Shown: in pieces, positions 1 to 12,593 of the stretch | Position numbering within the stretch: the first letter of the stretch is position 1 | How the letters are laid out: the number at the start of each line of letters is the position of its first letter | DNA from: Blumeriella jaapii | Taxonomy: Eukaryota; Ascomycota; Leotiomycetes; Helotiales; Drepanopezizaceae | Direction: 5' to 3' | DNA length: 64,000 bases | Assembly: GCA_009599575.1 (NCBI GenBank) | Contig: VWND01000095.1 | Coordinates: 1,054,001-1,118,000, forward strand | Notes under the pieces: generated by a model | What the model saw: only the letters and a program-made list of their open reading frames with translations | The model's database searches: none | What the model was told of the DNA's origin: nothing | Made by a program: the position numbers and the translations under genes

Positions 1-1261
1 CGCGACTATGTTTTGGGCTCAGTGGGCTTGCCTTCCTCGACGTTTCCTCGGAAGAATAGTGGGTGTCGGGAGAACCGTAGCCGTCGAAGTCAAAGTCAAC
101 ACGAGGTATCTCGCCGATAGGGCAGTAACTAGACTCGTCGTCACTGCCAACGTCTTCTTCATCGGCATCACCGTCCTTGTCGGCGTCATCGTCCTCGCCG
201 GCACCATTGTCCTCGTCGGCATCGATGTCCGAGATGACGGAATGCCTGGGGGAGGTGTTGAAGTCGGATTGCACAGGTGAGGTGGCCTCGGAAGCTGCGG
301 TAGAGATCGAGAAATGCGACCCTTGAACTCCGAGGCTATAGAAAGCGGGCCGGAGACGAAGGGGAGGGGGCAACAAGTTGTCGTCTCTGGGAAGTTGAGG
401 GAGCGGCTTAGACGTATCACGCAAAGCCCTCGTAGCTACCGATCGAACAGATGGGAGACGCGCGATGGAAGAGCGGGCAGCCGGGAAAGGCGTGAGGGGA
501 GTCAGCTGCTGCTGTTCGGCGAAGGACAAGCGGTGGGGTTGGCTGGCGAAGTTATCGTCGTCTTCGTCTCCCTCGGCGATCTCATCGGGGATCTCGAGGC
601 TCGTTGCGCTATACACGCTGTCCCGGACAAACGGCCACGGTGACAAGGGATTCTGGGGCCTGAGATCCATCGACGAGTGCGGTGATGTATCCAGGGAGGG
701 TAGCACCGGCTTCTCTTCCGGCGTTTCCTCCTGCCAGTGCTTGATGGATATCGGCGTGCCCACGTCGCATTTCCCCCGTCCGGACCTCTCCGACGCCGAC
801 CGCCGTCGGACCGCCGTCGACGAGGGTGCTTTCTCGGACCACCGACCGAAAAAGGTTCTCGGTGACCAGATCGACTTCTCCGCCTTGGGCGAGAGCGATC
901 GGACCGAGTGTGATCTCCCCAGGCTTGGCGACGAGGTGATCAGGCGTAGGGAGGGTCGAGGAGGAGGCGCTCTCGGGGCCATGAACTTGTCATGAGGGTT
1001 CATGGTTTTGATGTCTTCGTGGAACACGGCGCTCATGGAGGCGCTCCGATGCCGTCGCGGTTGGACTTCAATGGGCACACAGAGGATGTTGAGGGGCTGG
1101 CCCGGGAGATATGGACAGGATGTGGTGAACGGAGCGGATCTGTCATGGTACTCGGACCCGTCGTGCAACTCCACCTACATATAGGTCTTGTCAGTGACTG
1201 CTGTTGCTGCTTATACTTTGCCGTGTCAAACACTGACGTAGTAGTAGTAGGTGGAACCCAT
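1..1261 (-). CDS. Uncharacterised fungal protein, 5' part only (runs off left edge)
   Basis: I do not recognise a function. The proposed model has two exons. Exon 1 (1261-1238) is only eight codons, reading MGSTYYYY. A 63-bp intron (1237-1175, GTCAGT..TAG) follows, then exon 2 runs from 1174 to the window edge without a stop, giving about 399 residues. Joined, the N-terminus reads MGSTYYYYVELHDGS and continues with a Cys/Pro-containing stretch (TTSCPYLPGQP), which looks like a folded domain. After about residue 70 it becomes Pro/Ser/Arg-rich and disordered, and around residues 315-350 it is strongly acidic with many Asp and Glu. No signal peptide or membrane segment is visible. The frame is chosen because it is the only one open over 1.17 kb with natural composition; the opposite-strand frames are shorter and Arg/Ser-rich. 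Met codons at 1033 and 1003 are fallback starts if the tiny first exon is wrong. Confidence 0.72.
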
Positions 1262-2520
1262 CTTCAAACCACCCGTGCGTTTTGGGCTGCTGCCCTCATT
1301 CCCGTCGCAAATGATATCCTCGAAGGAGTAACAGCCACGCCACATGTTTTTGGATCGTCGAACATCTCTTTCCATAGGGTAACGCCGCGCAAAATTGTCC
1401 CACGACCCAATCAGGTCGACGGAGCGACTGCTGTGCGGGATGTGCCTGCGACGGGTCAGCGAAGTGAAACAAGCAATATCTGGTGATGCCTCCACGATTG
1501 TGCATGGCGAAAGTCTCTTGTAGATGGCCGACGGAGCGGCGGGAAATAAGGATGAAACGGTGGATCCCGCCCACACGTCGAGACTTTGGGCCGCGAACAA
1601 GCCCTGCGCATCGTGGAAGGGCCTGCAACGCCAAGTGGTAGGAGGGAGGGAGGCTCGTCGATTCGTCTTGATTGTCGCTGGTGCTCAGACGGCGGAGGTG
1701 GAGGAGAAGAGTCTTGATGGCCAACCTCCCGGTCTTGGCACGTGATCGCGCAAGCGAGCCGCAGTTGGGACCGGACTGTGCTGTCGGTGGATGTATGTAC
1801 ATACACACGGTGTGTCCATGTACAGTACAGACACACGGTATGTACATACACATACCGCACCGCACCGTCCCGAGAGACGATCTGCAGGCCGACGCTGACT
1901 CGGGACGAGCCAGAAACAACGCCTTGGTCTGGGGCTGATCTTGTCTGATCCCTCCTACACCCCCCGAGTCCAGGGTTGGGGCGAAGGGCAACGAGAGCCC
2001 ACGAGACGAGAAGGAGGAGAGCACCATCGCCATGCGCACCGGGTTGAGACTTCATCCCACATGTACCGGCGTGGGGGACGAGAGAAAGCCACGCACATCA
2101 TGAACGTGATCAGGGCCGTGTCCATCGCGCCGTCGCGGGGCGAACCGCCAGGACGGATCCTCGCGCGTGCGGTGTCGACGTTTGAGCTGGTCGCCGGAGA
2201 TTGATTGATTCTCCGACGAGGACGACGTCAACCCGCGCGAATGACGGAGTCTGGGGTCGGATCGGTCCAGGTCGTGTCGCGCCGGCTGGTTGCATGCTCG
2301 AAGGAGCGTCGAAGGTAAATCCGTCGCCAGAGTTGGGACGATGCCGGCCCGGGGGATGGATCAGATGAGTTGACGAGCGGCCGTCGACGGGAGAGTTGCG
2401 TGGGGAACGGCGGAGGTTTCCAAGTTGGCCTGATTGTTGCAAGTGTGGAGTGGCGGCAATCAGTCGAAGGTACTGTAAAGTAAGTAAGAAAGTAAGTCCG
2501 AAGCACCTCCTGGGGGAGAG

Positions 2521-2607
2521 GGAGGGGGGGGGGGGGGGGGAGGGGGAGGGGGGGGGGAGAGGGAGAGGGAGAGCGAGAGGGAGAGAGAGAGGGGAGAGAG
2601 AGAGAGA

Positions 2608-2655
<48 letters not shown>

Positions 2656-2715
2656 TAGAAAGATAGAAAGATAGAAAGAAAAAGACAGAAAGACAGAAAG
2701 ACAGAAAGACAGAAG
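2521..2715. repeat. Polypurine tract, G-rich then GA-rich then GAAAGATA/GAAAGACA repeats
   Basis: About 190 bp of almost pure purine on the plus strand. It begins with G runs broken by single A (2521-2560), passes into GA and GAGAGAA repeats (2560-2650), and ends with AGATAGAAAG and AGACAGAAAG units (2650-2715). Mirror-symmetric polypurine of this length can adopt triplex (H-DNA) structures; that is known DNA behaviour, not something shown here. Confidence 0.9.
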
Positions 2716-2971
2716 GCACGATCAAGGAACTAAGTAAGGCACTGCAAGGTACTGTACGGTACTGTAAGTAACGTCGCGATAGTGGGATCTTTCTATATCC
2801 GTCTCTGCAAGAACCAGAGCGGCTGTGTATGAAAAGCCGCCATTGAGGGCGAGGTCAGATGCTGACTTCCTACCCTCGCTCTCGCTCTCGCTCTGCAGCA
2901 CAGTACTGTATACACAGTACAGACAGTACTGTACAGTACATACTGTATACACAGTCCAGACAGTACAGACA

Positions 2972-3020
2972 GTACCATCAGCACCGTCAGCACCGTCAGC
3001 ACCGTCAGCACAGTCAGCAC
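2972..3020. repeat. 9-bp minisatellite CAGCACCGT, about five copies
   Basis: Tandem nonamers (CAGCACCGT with one CAGCACAGT variant) follow directly on a cluster of GTACTGTAC palindromes at 2900-2970. Confidence 0.85.
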
Positions 3021-3228
3021 CTTGACATCGTCACCTCTCCCTGCCCGACCCAGTCATCTGCTTGCGTGCCTGTTCAGCCTCCCGTTTCGAATAGAGAGAT
3101 AACCGATCAGTGCCAGTGCCATCCATGCTCTCTCGCACATACAGCATGCCACCCAGCCCATGATTTCGACGCTGGGTCCAACCCAGCGGATCCCCGGCGG
3201 GCGGTGGGCCCGTACAGGATCTGGTCGA

Positions 3229-3297
3229 GTCTCTTCTTCTCTTCTTCTCTTCTTCTCTTCTTCTCTTCTTCTCTTCTCTTCTTCTCTTCTTCTCTGC
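3229..3297. repeat. CTT/CTCTT polypyrimidine microsatellite
   Basis: Repeated TCTTCTTCTCT units make an almost pure pyrimidine run on the plus strand. Confidence 0.9.
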
Positions 3298-4870
3298 AGG
3301 TTGACCCGGTGCCGTGAATAGTCTCGCGTGTCGAGGAGGTCTCGAGGAACCTGTCCCGTACCGTACACACATCCCGATGGAACCCCCCATGTCTTCCTTC
3401 GTTTCCGATCTCCGCGAGTCTCCCGTCAACGTGCGTGGTGATCGTCGTGATCCGCGGCCGCTGGAGATCACTTCAGCCGACCCAGGCCTCTGAAACGCGA
3501 GCCGGTCGCCGACCTGTCCTCTGGGCTCGCGACCGCCTTCTCGTCGCCGCGGCGCCGTCGTCTTCGGCGCTGCCGTCGGCCTCGTGCGGGCCCCGATGTC
3601 TCGGTCGGCGATCCATAGATCGTTTGCTGCCCCGATGCTTCGTTCTTGTTTGGCGAGGAGCGCGGCGTGATCTCCTGGCCCATCCCATCGTGCTCCGCCG
3701 ACGAGGGCGCGTGGTTCTGGTCCCCTCGCGCACCTGTGTGCTGACGAGGATCCGCTTCTGGCACGCCATGCATCCCATCCCGACAGACTCGCGGTCTGGT
3801 GTATGGGAGGCGATGTGTGCCTTCGCAGTTACAGTACAGACAGGACAGTCAGTACGGCCAGCCATGCTCGAGGTCACCGAGCCGAGCCGTCTGTGGTTGC
3901 ATCACGCGCTGCTCCCTCTGGCAGAGCCCCTTCCACGCCTCCCCTTTGAGCGGGATAAACACATGTGCGGCCTCCATTCAGGCTTCGTGTGGTGTCTATC
4001 TGCATCTCGTCGCGTCTCACAAGTCCGGCTCTTGCTTCATCGGTGCATGCGGGGGGGGGGACAGCGTCGACGAACGCATCACACCCAAACTTTCCGCCGC
4101 GGCGAGCTCCAAAGTGCATAAACAACCACCGCAGATGCCGCATGAGAATAAACATCCGAGGCACATGCCGGAAAGGTAGGTTTGTAGGTTTGTATGTATG
4201 CAGGAGAAGGCAAGATCTCCCTTTGGCTTCCCTTTGGCTTCCCTTTGGCTTTGCTCCGATGTACCGCGCAGCTGGCACGGCATGGCATGGCATGGCCTGG
4301 CATGGTACCGACGAGTCTTTGCTCGCGATGCCCGATCGGTATCTGCGATGCCCTTGGGGACGCTCGTCGGCTCAGTCAGAGCCCATTCTTCACTTCCCTC
4401 CGCTGGCCTGCCGTTTCGCGCGCGTTTGAGGAGTCGCATCACACGACGCCACATGACGCAGACCGGCCTGTCAGATAGATAGATGGCGGACGAGTGACGC
4501 CGCCAGAGAGAGAGAGAGAGAGAGAGAGACGCGGTGCATCGCCGATGTGAGCAGAGGCACAGACGGTCTAGGTAGACAGACAGACTGGCTTTCCATCTCG
4601 CTTACAGTCTGTGTACAATACACACACACAACACAGTACCTGGCCCATCTCTAGGTTCGCATCCATCCGTGGGCCCCCGTCGCTCCCGGATTCCGATCGC
4701 GACATGCCTTTGTGACGCTTGGGCCTGCGGAGATGGTGGGTGAATCCACGAGGATGGCAATCCTTAAATGGCATGCCGTCGACCGCCTGCAGAGGGGCCG
4801 TCGACACTCGCTCGCTCGGCGCGACGGCTCTGGACATCGATCACCTTGTAATACTGTAAATGGTCATGAC

Positions 4871-4942
4871 TGTACAGTATGTACAGTATGTACAGTATGT
4901 ACAGTATGTACAGTATGTACAGTATGTACAGTATGTACAGTA
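4871..4942. repeat. Tandem array of 9-mer TGTACAGTA, eight copies
   Basis: Eight perfect copies of TGTACAGTA in a row. Adjacent copies create the sequence GTACAGTATGTAC. This is the tandem form of the GTACAGTAC palindrome scattered through the other intergenic regions of this window. Confidence 0.95.
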
Positions 4943-5576
4943 CAATACATACCGTACACACAGGACGAGCGCTGTGCTCGGCCTCCTCTGCTCCCGTCGG
5001 CGTGTAGACAGACCTGTCCTGTCGCCTGTAGATCGGTAGGCCCACCGGTCCACCCGTGGCCGGCCTCTCCCTCTGTCCTGGAATCGCCGTATCCCAAAAG
5101 GCTGTTGACGTCGCAGCGGAGGTAAAAGCAGAGGCGGGCGAGTGCTGCCAACCGGTGTGCATTTTGGGGGCCAGATGTTAGGTGGCAGAGGTGGTCTCTA
5201 CCGTAGTACAGTGCTGTACAGTTTCTGTGTATATCTCTTTGTATTCTCTATGTATGTTTAGTACATATAGTACATACCGTATACACACAGCACGCTTTCA
5301 TACCCAAAAATGCATAGCATCTACCAACAGTACAATACAGTACATCCAGTACATACAGTACCTTCAATCGACTCAGCCCCAGCCAGCCAGGTAGAGTACC
5401 GTAGATAGTACCGCTCCCACAGCGACGGACGCATCGTCTCCCAAAGTAGAGCCGAGCCGACCAAATTGCCTTCCCTCGTCTATCTATCTATCTATCTATC
5501 TCAGAAGCGCCAATTCCCCTACGCGGGCAGTGCTGCTCACAACCCACCCACAGTTTTTAGGGACTCCCCGTATCGT

Positions 5577-5700
5577 ACCTATATACAATACCTATATACA
5601 ATACCTTATATACAATACCTATATACAATACCTATATACAATACCTATATACAATACCTATATACAATACCTATATACAATACCTATATACAGTACAGTA
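5577..5700. repeat. 13-bp minisatellite TATATACAATACC, about nine copies
   Basis: Tandem copies of a 13-mer (one copy with an extra T near 5604), ending in a GTACAGTAC-like motif at 5692-5702. Confidence 0.9.
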
Positions 5701-6171
5701 CAATATAATACAGCTTGCGATCCGAAACGCGGTCTGGCAGCACAGCACAGCCGGCCGTGAGAGCCGACGGGGAGTTTTCTGCGGCGGGATCCGCAGGTAC
5801 CCTTTCACGTGAAGGTCCGCGGCTGGTATGTATGTATGTATGTATGTACCGTATAGGCAGGCAGGCGGGCGCGTGGGCGTGGGCGTGGGCGTGTTCGGTG
5901 ATGGGGAGCTTTGGTTGGTGGGGGGGTGATGCATATACAGTATAAATTATTTTGTATTGTTTGTGTTGTTTATATTTTATTATAATGTAATGCAAGAAGA
6001 GCGAGTTCTTCCCGCTGTGGCCGACTATACATACACATACACAGAGCAAAGCGTTTGCTGGACCTGGCCCTGGCCCTTTTCCGTTTTGCATAGGTACTTA
6101 GAGGTACTTACTAGGTAGGTAGAGAGCTAGCTAGCTTCTTTCTGCGTTTTGGCACTAAATGGCATTCACTC

Positions 6172-6333
6172 ACTTATTTATTCACTCACTCACTCACTCA
6201 CTCACTCACTCACTCACTCACTCACTCACTCACTCACTCACTCACTCACTCACTCACTCACTCACTCACTCACTCACTCACTCACTCACTCACTCACTCA
6301 CTCACTCACTCACTCACTCACTCACTCACTCAC
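6172..6333. repeat. CACT tetranucleotide microsatellite, about 40 copies
   Basis: An essentially uninterrupted (TCAC)n array of about 160 bp, followed by CATA repeats to 6350. Confidence 0.97.
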
Positions 6334-7724
6334 ATACATACATACATACACACATACATGTATACATGATGACCAGATAGATAGGTAGATAGATAACATA
6401 TAGCGAAAGAATACATACCATAGCTGCTACTGTACTGTACTGTACATACAGTAAGTAGATCAGATCAGATCAGATCATACCACGAAACCCTGGTAATCAC
6501 AACTTCAGTCCCTTTGCCAACCGACTGGTTGTACAGTACTGTATTGTTGCACGGCGAGACTTCCCATGCTATCTCGCACAGAAAGAGCATACACAGTACA
6601 GCACAGTATAATACAGCACAGCACAAAAAGCGAGACGAGACGAGACGACACGATCATATCGGTTTGGTTCACTGTGTTGGACTTCTCGCAATGGATCCCA
6701 GCCCTGCTAACTAACCCCAGCACGTATGTATGTGTACAGTATGTAGGTATGTATACCACACCGTACATACGTACATACATACAAGGTACATACAGTACAA
6801 TACAAGGCTCTCACACCCATCTCTTCCCCCCCGCCCTCCTCCGCCTTCAGCTCTTTTCCCAAAAACGCACGATCGAAAGCCAACAAAAACACCCATCCCC
6901 CGTATCGCATCCCATCCCATGCCATGCCATCCAGCCCCAACTCCCAACTCCAACTCTCCAAGCCACCCCAAGCCACCCCACCCCAATCCAACCCAACCCC
7001 CAACCCAACCCAACCCAACCCAACCCACCCCAAGCCAACACAACACAACACAAACGCCCTAAAGCGCAGTCGAAGTGCAGGCCTCCACCACCTCTCAAAC
7101 CAGCACGCACGCACGCAAGCACGCACGACGCCCTTCCCTCCTCCCCTTCAGCAGCAGCAGCACCAACCCGCCCTACCAGCACCAACCCGCTCTACCACCC
7201 CCAACCCGCCCTTCAGCAGCACCATTCCGCCCTACCAGCACCAACCCGCCCTACCACCACCACCACCACCACCCAGAAAAAGCGACGACGACGACGACAA
7301 TACGACACGACAACCACCGTAGGCTGCACCGGGGGCCGCGGATATTCGGGGAACATGTCCTTTCTTTTCTTTTCTTTTCTTTTCTTTTCTTTTCTTTTCC
7401 TGGTCCTGTGTCTGTGTCTGTGTCTGTGTCTGTGTATGTGTATGTGTATGTGTATGTTTATGTACTGTGGATCGCGCCTGCCTCTGCTGTGCCTCTGCTT
7501 TGCCCCTCTCTCTCTCCTGTGTGTGTGTGTGTGTGTGTGTGTGTCTGTTTTCCGGAAGGTGGTGAAGCTCTTGGCTTTCTGCCTAACCCTCGAGGACGAG
7601 GGGGTTTTGTCTTCTCTTCGTGGCGGGGGTGGGTTTCCGTGTGGTTGGTTGGTTGGTTGGGAGGGAGGGGGGGGGAGGGGGTTTGGTTTGGCTGGTTGGC
7701 TGATGAGACTAGCTGTAGATGGAT

Positions 7725-7836
7725 AGGTAGATGGATAGGTAGGTAGGTAGATAGATAGGTAGATAGGTAGATAGGTAGATAGGTAGATAGGTAGGTAGGT
7801 AGGTAGATAGGTAGATAGGTAGATGGATAGATAAAT
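7725..7836. repeat. GATA/GGTA tetranucleotide repeats
   Basis: Alternating GATAGGTA and GTAGGTAG units over about 110 bp on the plus strand. Confidence 0.9.
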
Positions 7837-8506
7837 GGATAGATAGACACGGACCAGAACAGGGCGTGCGCCTGAGAAAGAAGAGGAGAGGACAGAAGAG
7901 AAGAGAAGGGGCCTTTTCTTTTCTTTCTTTTCTCTTCTCTCTTCTTTCTTCTCTCTCTTCTTTCTTTTTTTCTCCCTTCTTTCTCTTCTTTCTTTCTTCT
8001 CCAGTTTTTTTTTTTTTTTTTTCCCCTTTCTCCCGGTAATGGTAGTGATGGAATGCAAGGAACACATAGACGGGTAGCGGAGATAAGTAGGTAGGCAGGT
8101 GTAGGTACGTAGGTAGGTGGATACATATCGGACCCAAGAGGTGGACGGGTCGTGAAAGGGAAAAAGGAGGGAGCGAGTAAGCGAGGAAGCGAAAGAAGAG
8201 AGAGAAATAGGAGGGAGCGAGTAAGCGAAAGAAGAGAGAGAAAAGAATCGTAAGCGAGGACGAGTGAGAAATCGTAAGCGAGGACGAGTGGGGTTTGGCT
8301 TAGCATTGTTTACATGGACAAAGAGTAATGGATAATTTTCTAGCGAGAACGGCCTCCCCTCAGCCCATGCCGCTTTGTTTCCAAACACACGAGAGGGACG
8401 GGGAGAGGGGCGATTCTCGGTGGTGCGAGGGAGCATTCTTGGTGGTGTGAGGGAGCAGAGAACTTGTAACCGAGAGATGTGCAAGGCTACAGTTCCCAGC
8501 CAAGCA

Positions 8507-10944
8507 TCAGCGCGCCACGCCCGCCTCGCTCTGGAGGTCCTCGCAGATGCACCTCGCGATGTGATCGCTGATCGCCATGGTCGTGATCATGGGATTGACC
8601 CCGCTCGCGCTGGGAAAGACGCTCGCGTCGGCGACGTACAGGCTCGCGGCCTCCCACACGCGCCCTCGGGGGTCGACGACGCCCGCCGTCGGATCCGCGC
8701 CCATGCGACACGTCCCCATCTGGTGCGCCGACGCGAACGACGCGGCCGGCGGCCGGTTGCCGGCGCGACGGACCTCCCGCAGCCAGGCCGCGAACGCGGG
8801 ATCCGTGATGCTCGGCGCCGCGGCGTCGTCGCCTCGCGGCGTGACGAAGGGCGCGACGGCCGAGTTCATCAGGTGGATCTCCTGCGCGCCTTCGACGTAC
8901 ACCATCTTGCAGAGGGCGACGACGCCCTCCAGGAGGTGCGCGCGGTCGAAGGCGCTGGGCGTGTACCGGATCCGCGGCCGGCCGCTGACGGGGTCCGGGT
9001 AGACCTGGCCCGGGTCGCGGTCGCGCGCGAGGGCGATGTAGCCGTTCATGTGGCGGAATCGCAGGGCGAGGGTTTTGTAGGCGAGGCCGGAGGTCCAGGG
9101 GAAGAGCACGAGGTTGAGGGAGGGGAGCATGGCCGTCGCTTCGAGCTTGACGCCGTGGCCTTGGAGGTCGAGGTCTTCGAAGCTGGTGCAGGCCGAGGTG
9201 AGGATCCCGCCTGGGGAGGTTAGTTAGCGAGACCGGATGGGGGGGGGGGGGGGGGGGCGCCGGCGGAGCATCTACCTTCCCAGGGCCGGACGTCTTCGCG
9301 GAAGATGGCGTTCACCGTGTTGACCGGGTGGAGGTAGAGGTGCTGTCCGATGTGACGGTTCTGCAGACGTGAGCTCGATCCGCGCTTCTCGCGAGTGTCA
9401 ACACACCTCGAGACCGCTCTTCCGCAGAAGCATCGGACTCCACAGAGCACCACAAGCGACGACGACCTTCTTAGCCCGGACCACCAGCTCTCGCTCCGTC
9501 TGGCCCGAGGCCGGCCCGTCGACGCCGGCCCGGCTCCGAGAGACCCATCTGCCCTGCACGCCCATGGCAGTCTTCACGCCAGCCTCCGCGTCGAAGATGA
9601 CACGCTCCACGGTGAAGCCCTCGACGAACCTGGCGCCCGCCTTCGCGGCGTCGGGCAGCCAGGAGGACACGGGCCCCCGCTTCTGATCCGAGCCGCATCC
9701 CAAGGTGCAATGCCCGCAATCGTGCGCCGCGCCTCCGGTGTTCTGCGGTACGGCTTTCGCGTGATAGCCGAGTTTCCTCGCCCCCTCCAACAAGACCCGG
9801 TTCCCATGATTGTGGCGAACGTGATCCGCACTCACTCCCATCCGCTCACACACGCGGTCCAAGCAGCTCTGGAACTCGGCCGTCTCGAAGAAGGCGAGGC
9901 CACGCTCGTGCGCCCACTCCTTGCGGACAAAGGCCTGGGTTTGGAGGGAAGCGGACCAGTTGACGGTCCCTCCCCCTCCCCACGCGGAACCGGCGAGGAC
10001 GCGGATGGACTTGTCGTCGCTGCCGTCGGTGCCCCCGTTGTTGAAGAGATGGATGTTCGCCGCTTCCTCCGTCATGGGATACTGGGCCGGGGGGAAGTGG
10101 TACGCTTTGTCTACGACCAACACCCGATGTCCAGCTTCGGCCAGGTTCTTGGCACAGACCGCGCCGCCACAGCCGGACCCGACAATCACGATGTCGGTCT
10201 CGATGGTCTCGGGCTCCGAGGCCGACGCAAACTGCAGGAAATCGTAGTCGTGGGGAGCAGCTGGCTTGGAGTGCTCCGGCACCGGGGGGAAACCGGCGAG
10301 TGCCGGGAAGATGGGGCTGGTTTTGAGCCAGAGCGACTGGGCCAAGACCGTCATCTGGGAGTGGAGGGTGTTGAGAAGGGGGAGGTAGGAGTCTCGCCAT
10401 CTGCGCAGGATCTCCTCCCGGACGTGCACAGGTTGCTCGTGGAAGGATGTCGTGTAGCCGGTGAGCAGCTTGCATCCCAGTCGGGTACTGTAACCACATC
10501 AGTCGTCCTGTTGCAAGCGAGAATAGGCGAGTTTGTTGATACGTGACCGACGACGTACTTGAGAGCTGCCAGCAGAACGCCAAGTCCTCTTCTCGCATCG
10601 GCGTGCGCATACACCCCCAGAGTCCGTCTCAGCAAGTCCTGAAATCTGGGGATCTCCGAAAGTCTCTCCGCCAGGTATCTGGCCCAGTCATCGCCGTTCG
10701 GGGCATCGACCATGGTCGCCGTCAGGTGATCAAGAGTCCTGTGATACTCTTCATCTGAGATGGACCTCTGCCACACCGGTTCGGCTCCTGCGGCGCCTGC
10801 GGCTTCTCGCCGAATCGACGGCAAGATGGCTTCCAGGATTGCCAACAACGTGGCCCAGCTGGCGTCGGTGTAGGGGTTCTGAGTCGGCCCATCTGGGAGT
10901 AGGGTGGGCCGATGGCCCACGACCTCGACTCCGTGGGATGCCAT
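8507..10944 (-). CDS. FAO1: Long-chain fatty alcohol oxidase (GMC flavoprotein)
   Basis: Predicted FAD enzyme that oxidises long-chain fatty alcohols to aldehydes with O2, a step of alkane and fatty-alcohol use that is usually linked to microsomal or peroxisomal membranes. Four exons: 10944-10559, 10487-9407, 9360-9276 and 9210-8507, with introns of 71, 46 and 65 bp. The joined frame is exact and gives 751 residues, the usual length for the family. An FAD-binding GSGCGGAV motif lies near residue 230. GMC signature 2 (ACGALWSPMLLRKSG) is near 475. The C-terminal active-site blocks are HQMGTCRMG near 681 and SGVNPMITTMAISD near 720; Asn in the NP block fits the His/Asn pair of this subgroup. 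No PTS1 tripeptide is present (the protein ends GVAR). Intron 3 contains a 19-nt G tract. The start ATG is the first in frame and precedes a typical helical N-terminal region. Confidence 0.93.
9239..9257. repeat. G19 homopolymer inside fatty alcohol oxidase intron 3
   Basis: Nineteen consecutive G on the plus strand, that is C19 in the pre-mRNA, inside the 65-bp intron 9275-9211 between the third and fourth exons. Confidence 0.95.
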
Positions 10945-12593
10945 GTTGGAGTTGGGACCGCGCTCGTGGACGCCGTGTGTGATGGACCCCTCCCCCGGTG
11001 ATGCGAAATGCGGCGGCGCGGGTTATGTGTACATTGAAGCTATTCGGACCTCGCGCACGAGCGTGTGGTCGTTGGTCGCGCCCACGGCAGACCAGACCAC
11101 CTACCGCACTCCGCACTCCGTCCAGCGCGCGTGCTTGCAGCGTCCGTGTCGTGGGAGGGTGGAGGACCAGCGGGGCGGCCAACCGGCGCTGCTTCCCCGG
11201 CGGGTGTTCGTCCAGACGACGAATCAGAGCCGCTGGAGCGTTACAGCATTGTATATACCGTACAGTACTATAGTACAGTACAGTACAGAAGAAGCAAGTA
11301 GCTGCTTATCCCGCCGAAGCGTCGGGGGGTGTGAGTGCGCCCGCCAGGTACGACTTTCGCTCCCCGCTGTGTGATTCGATCGATGCTCGACGTCGGCGAC
11401 GATGCTGTCTGGGACGACCCACTCTCGCGCTTCTGACTTCTGATCAAGGAAAAGGACCGTACAGTACACAGTATGTACAGTATGTACTGTATGTACTATG
11501 TACAGTACAGGACAGAACCGAACCGAACAGTGCCCGTTCGGACCCGCACACGTCCGATATGCTTTTAAGCATACACTTTTCCCAAGGGTCCCACGACGCC
11601 CCCCAGCCGGTCTGCACCCGCCAATGTGTGTGGATGGATCGGGGCGTCTCGATCCGCGCGCGGCAGAGAAGAAGACGGACAGGACAGACAGCTCTCGAGG
11701 GCGGTCCGGCGCTGGCCTGCGTGGCCGAGTTGGCCGCGATGGGAAACGTCTGGAAGCAGCGCGCCTCGCACGAGGGCTGAGGAAGAACGTGCGTGGACAG
11801 CGTGCCAGGTGTTGCGCGTTCCGCCCGCGGTCCGCTAGGTACCCAACGCGGCGGTCGAGCTTGGGAGCATCGTCTACGAACGCTCGTGTAAAGCTCGAGA
11901 ATACAGCATATGGAGTGTTGAGTAGAATAATATACATTGCTCGTGGCCATGATTCAGGAGCCGTGCGGCGTGTTGCGTGCCTACGGGACAATACACAGTG
12001 GGTACAGTACACACATACATAATATAGTGGGGGCGAGATACCCCCGTCTCGGGGAGAAATGAGATGCTTCGTATCATGGATCCATCCTTCTACACATACA
12101 CATACAGACGTCGGCGAAGGCTGGCTCGACGCTCGACTGGTGCCGATCAGAAACTTGGCACTGCTGCTTTTTTCCTCACTGGGTGGTACCGTACAGTACG
12201 GTACATATGTACTGTATTCTGTTGTACTGTACTATATACTGTTGTACTGTACGGCACTTACTCAAGCACCCTGGTTACCCACCTTCTCCCCCCCCCCCTG
12301 TGCCCTACGTAGTCCGTAGACCGTTTGACCGCCCCGTGCAAGTGGAGCCCGACCGGTTGTTTCTTCTGCTTCGGGCAAAATTGCACACCGTTTCCGGTTC
12401 CTGAAGCCCCTGAGGCCCCCTCACCGATGTCTGGGAACGTGCGTGGCGGGGGCCGGTCCCGACCACTCGCGCTGTGTGTCCTGTCCTGGATGTACACCTA
12501 CAGTCCTGTCCATCCATACGCTGCGCCGGGGACCACGATCGATGAAAGCAAGCATTTCCGATGTCCTGTGCGGTACGGTATGTACAGTATGTA

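Larger units (their letters stand above)
1262..8506. other. Gene-free, satellite-rich intergenic region (about 7.2 kb)
   Basis: I see no convincing gene. Open frames here are short, overlap on both strands and translate to simple-sequence peptides. The stretch holds the upstream region of the left-edge gene, many GTACTGTAC-type palindromes (for example 1820-1850, 2900-2960, 5205-5222, 6430-6450, 6735-6800), and the satellites listed separately. A short AT-rich patch lies at 5935-5995. Runs of CCAACCCAACCC (about 6940-7050), TTTTC (7350-7398), TCTGTG/TATGTG (7400-7460), GT (7520-7542), GGTA/GATA (7725-7836) and pyrimidines (7910-8030) fill the right part. It may hold promoters or non-coding RNAs that cannot be recognised by eye. 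Confidence 0.6.

Noticed and set aside
3435..4121. A 228-codon plus-strand frame.
   Set aside because: No recognisable domain, strongly Arg/Leu-rich composition, and competing antisense frames.
7213..8484. A 423-codon minus-strand frame.
   Set aside because: Its translation is satellite-encoded (YLSTYLPTYL, KKEKREKK, HTHTHT). Nothing resembles a protein fold.
8375..10546. Plus-strand frames of 282 and 383 codons over the fatty alcohol oxidase.
   Set aside because: Antisense shadows. The minus strand carries FAD-binding and GMC motifs and exact splice phases.
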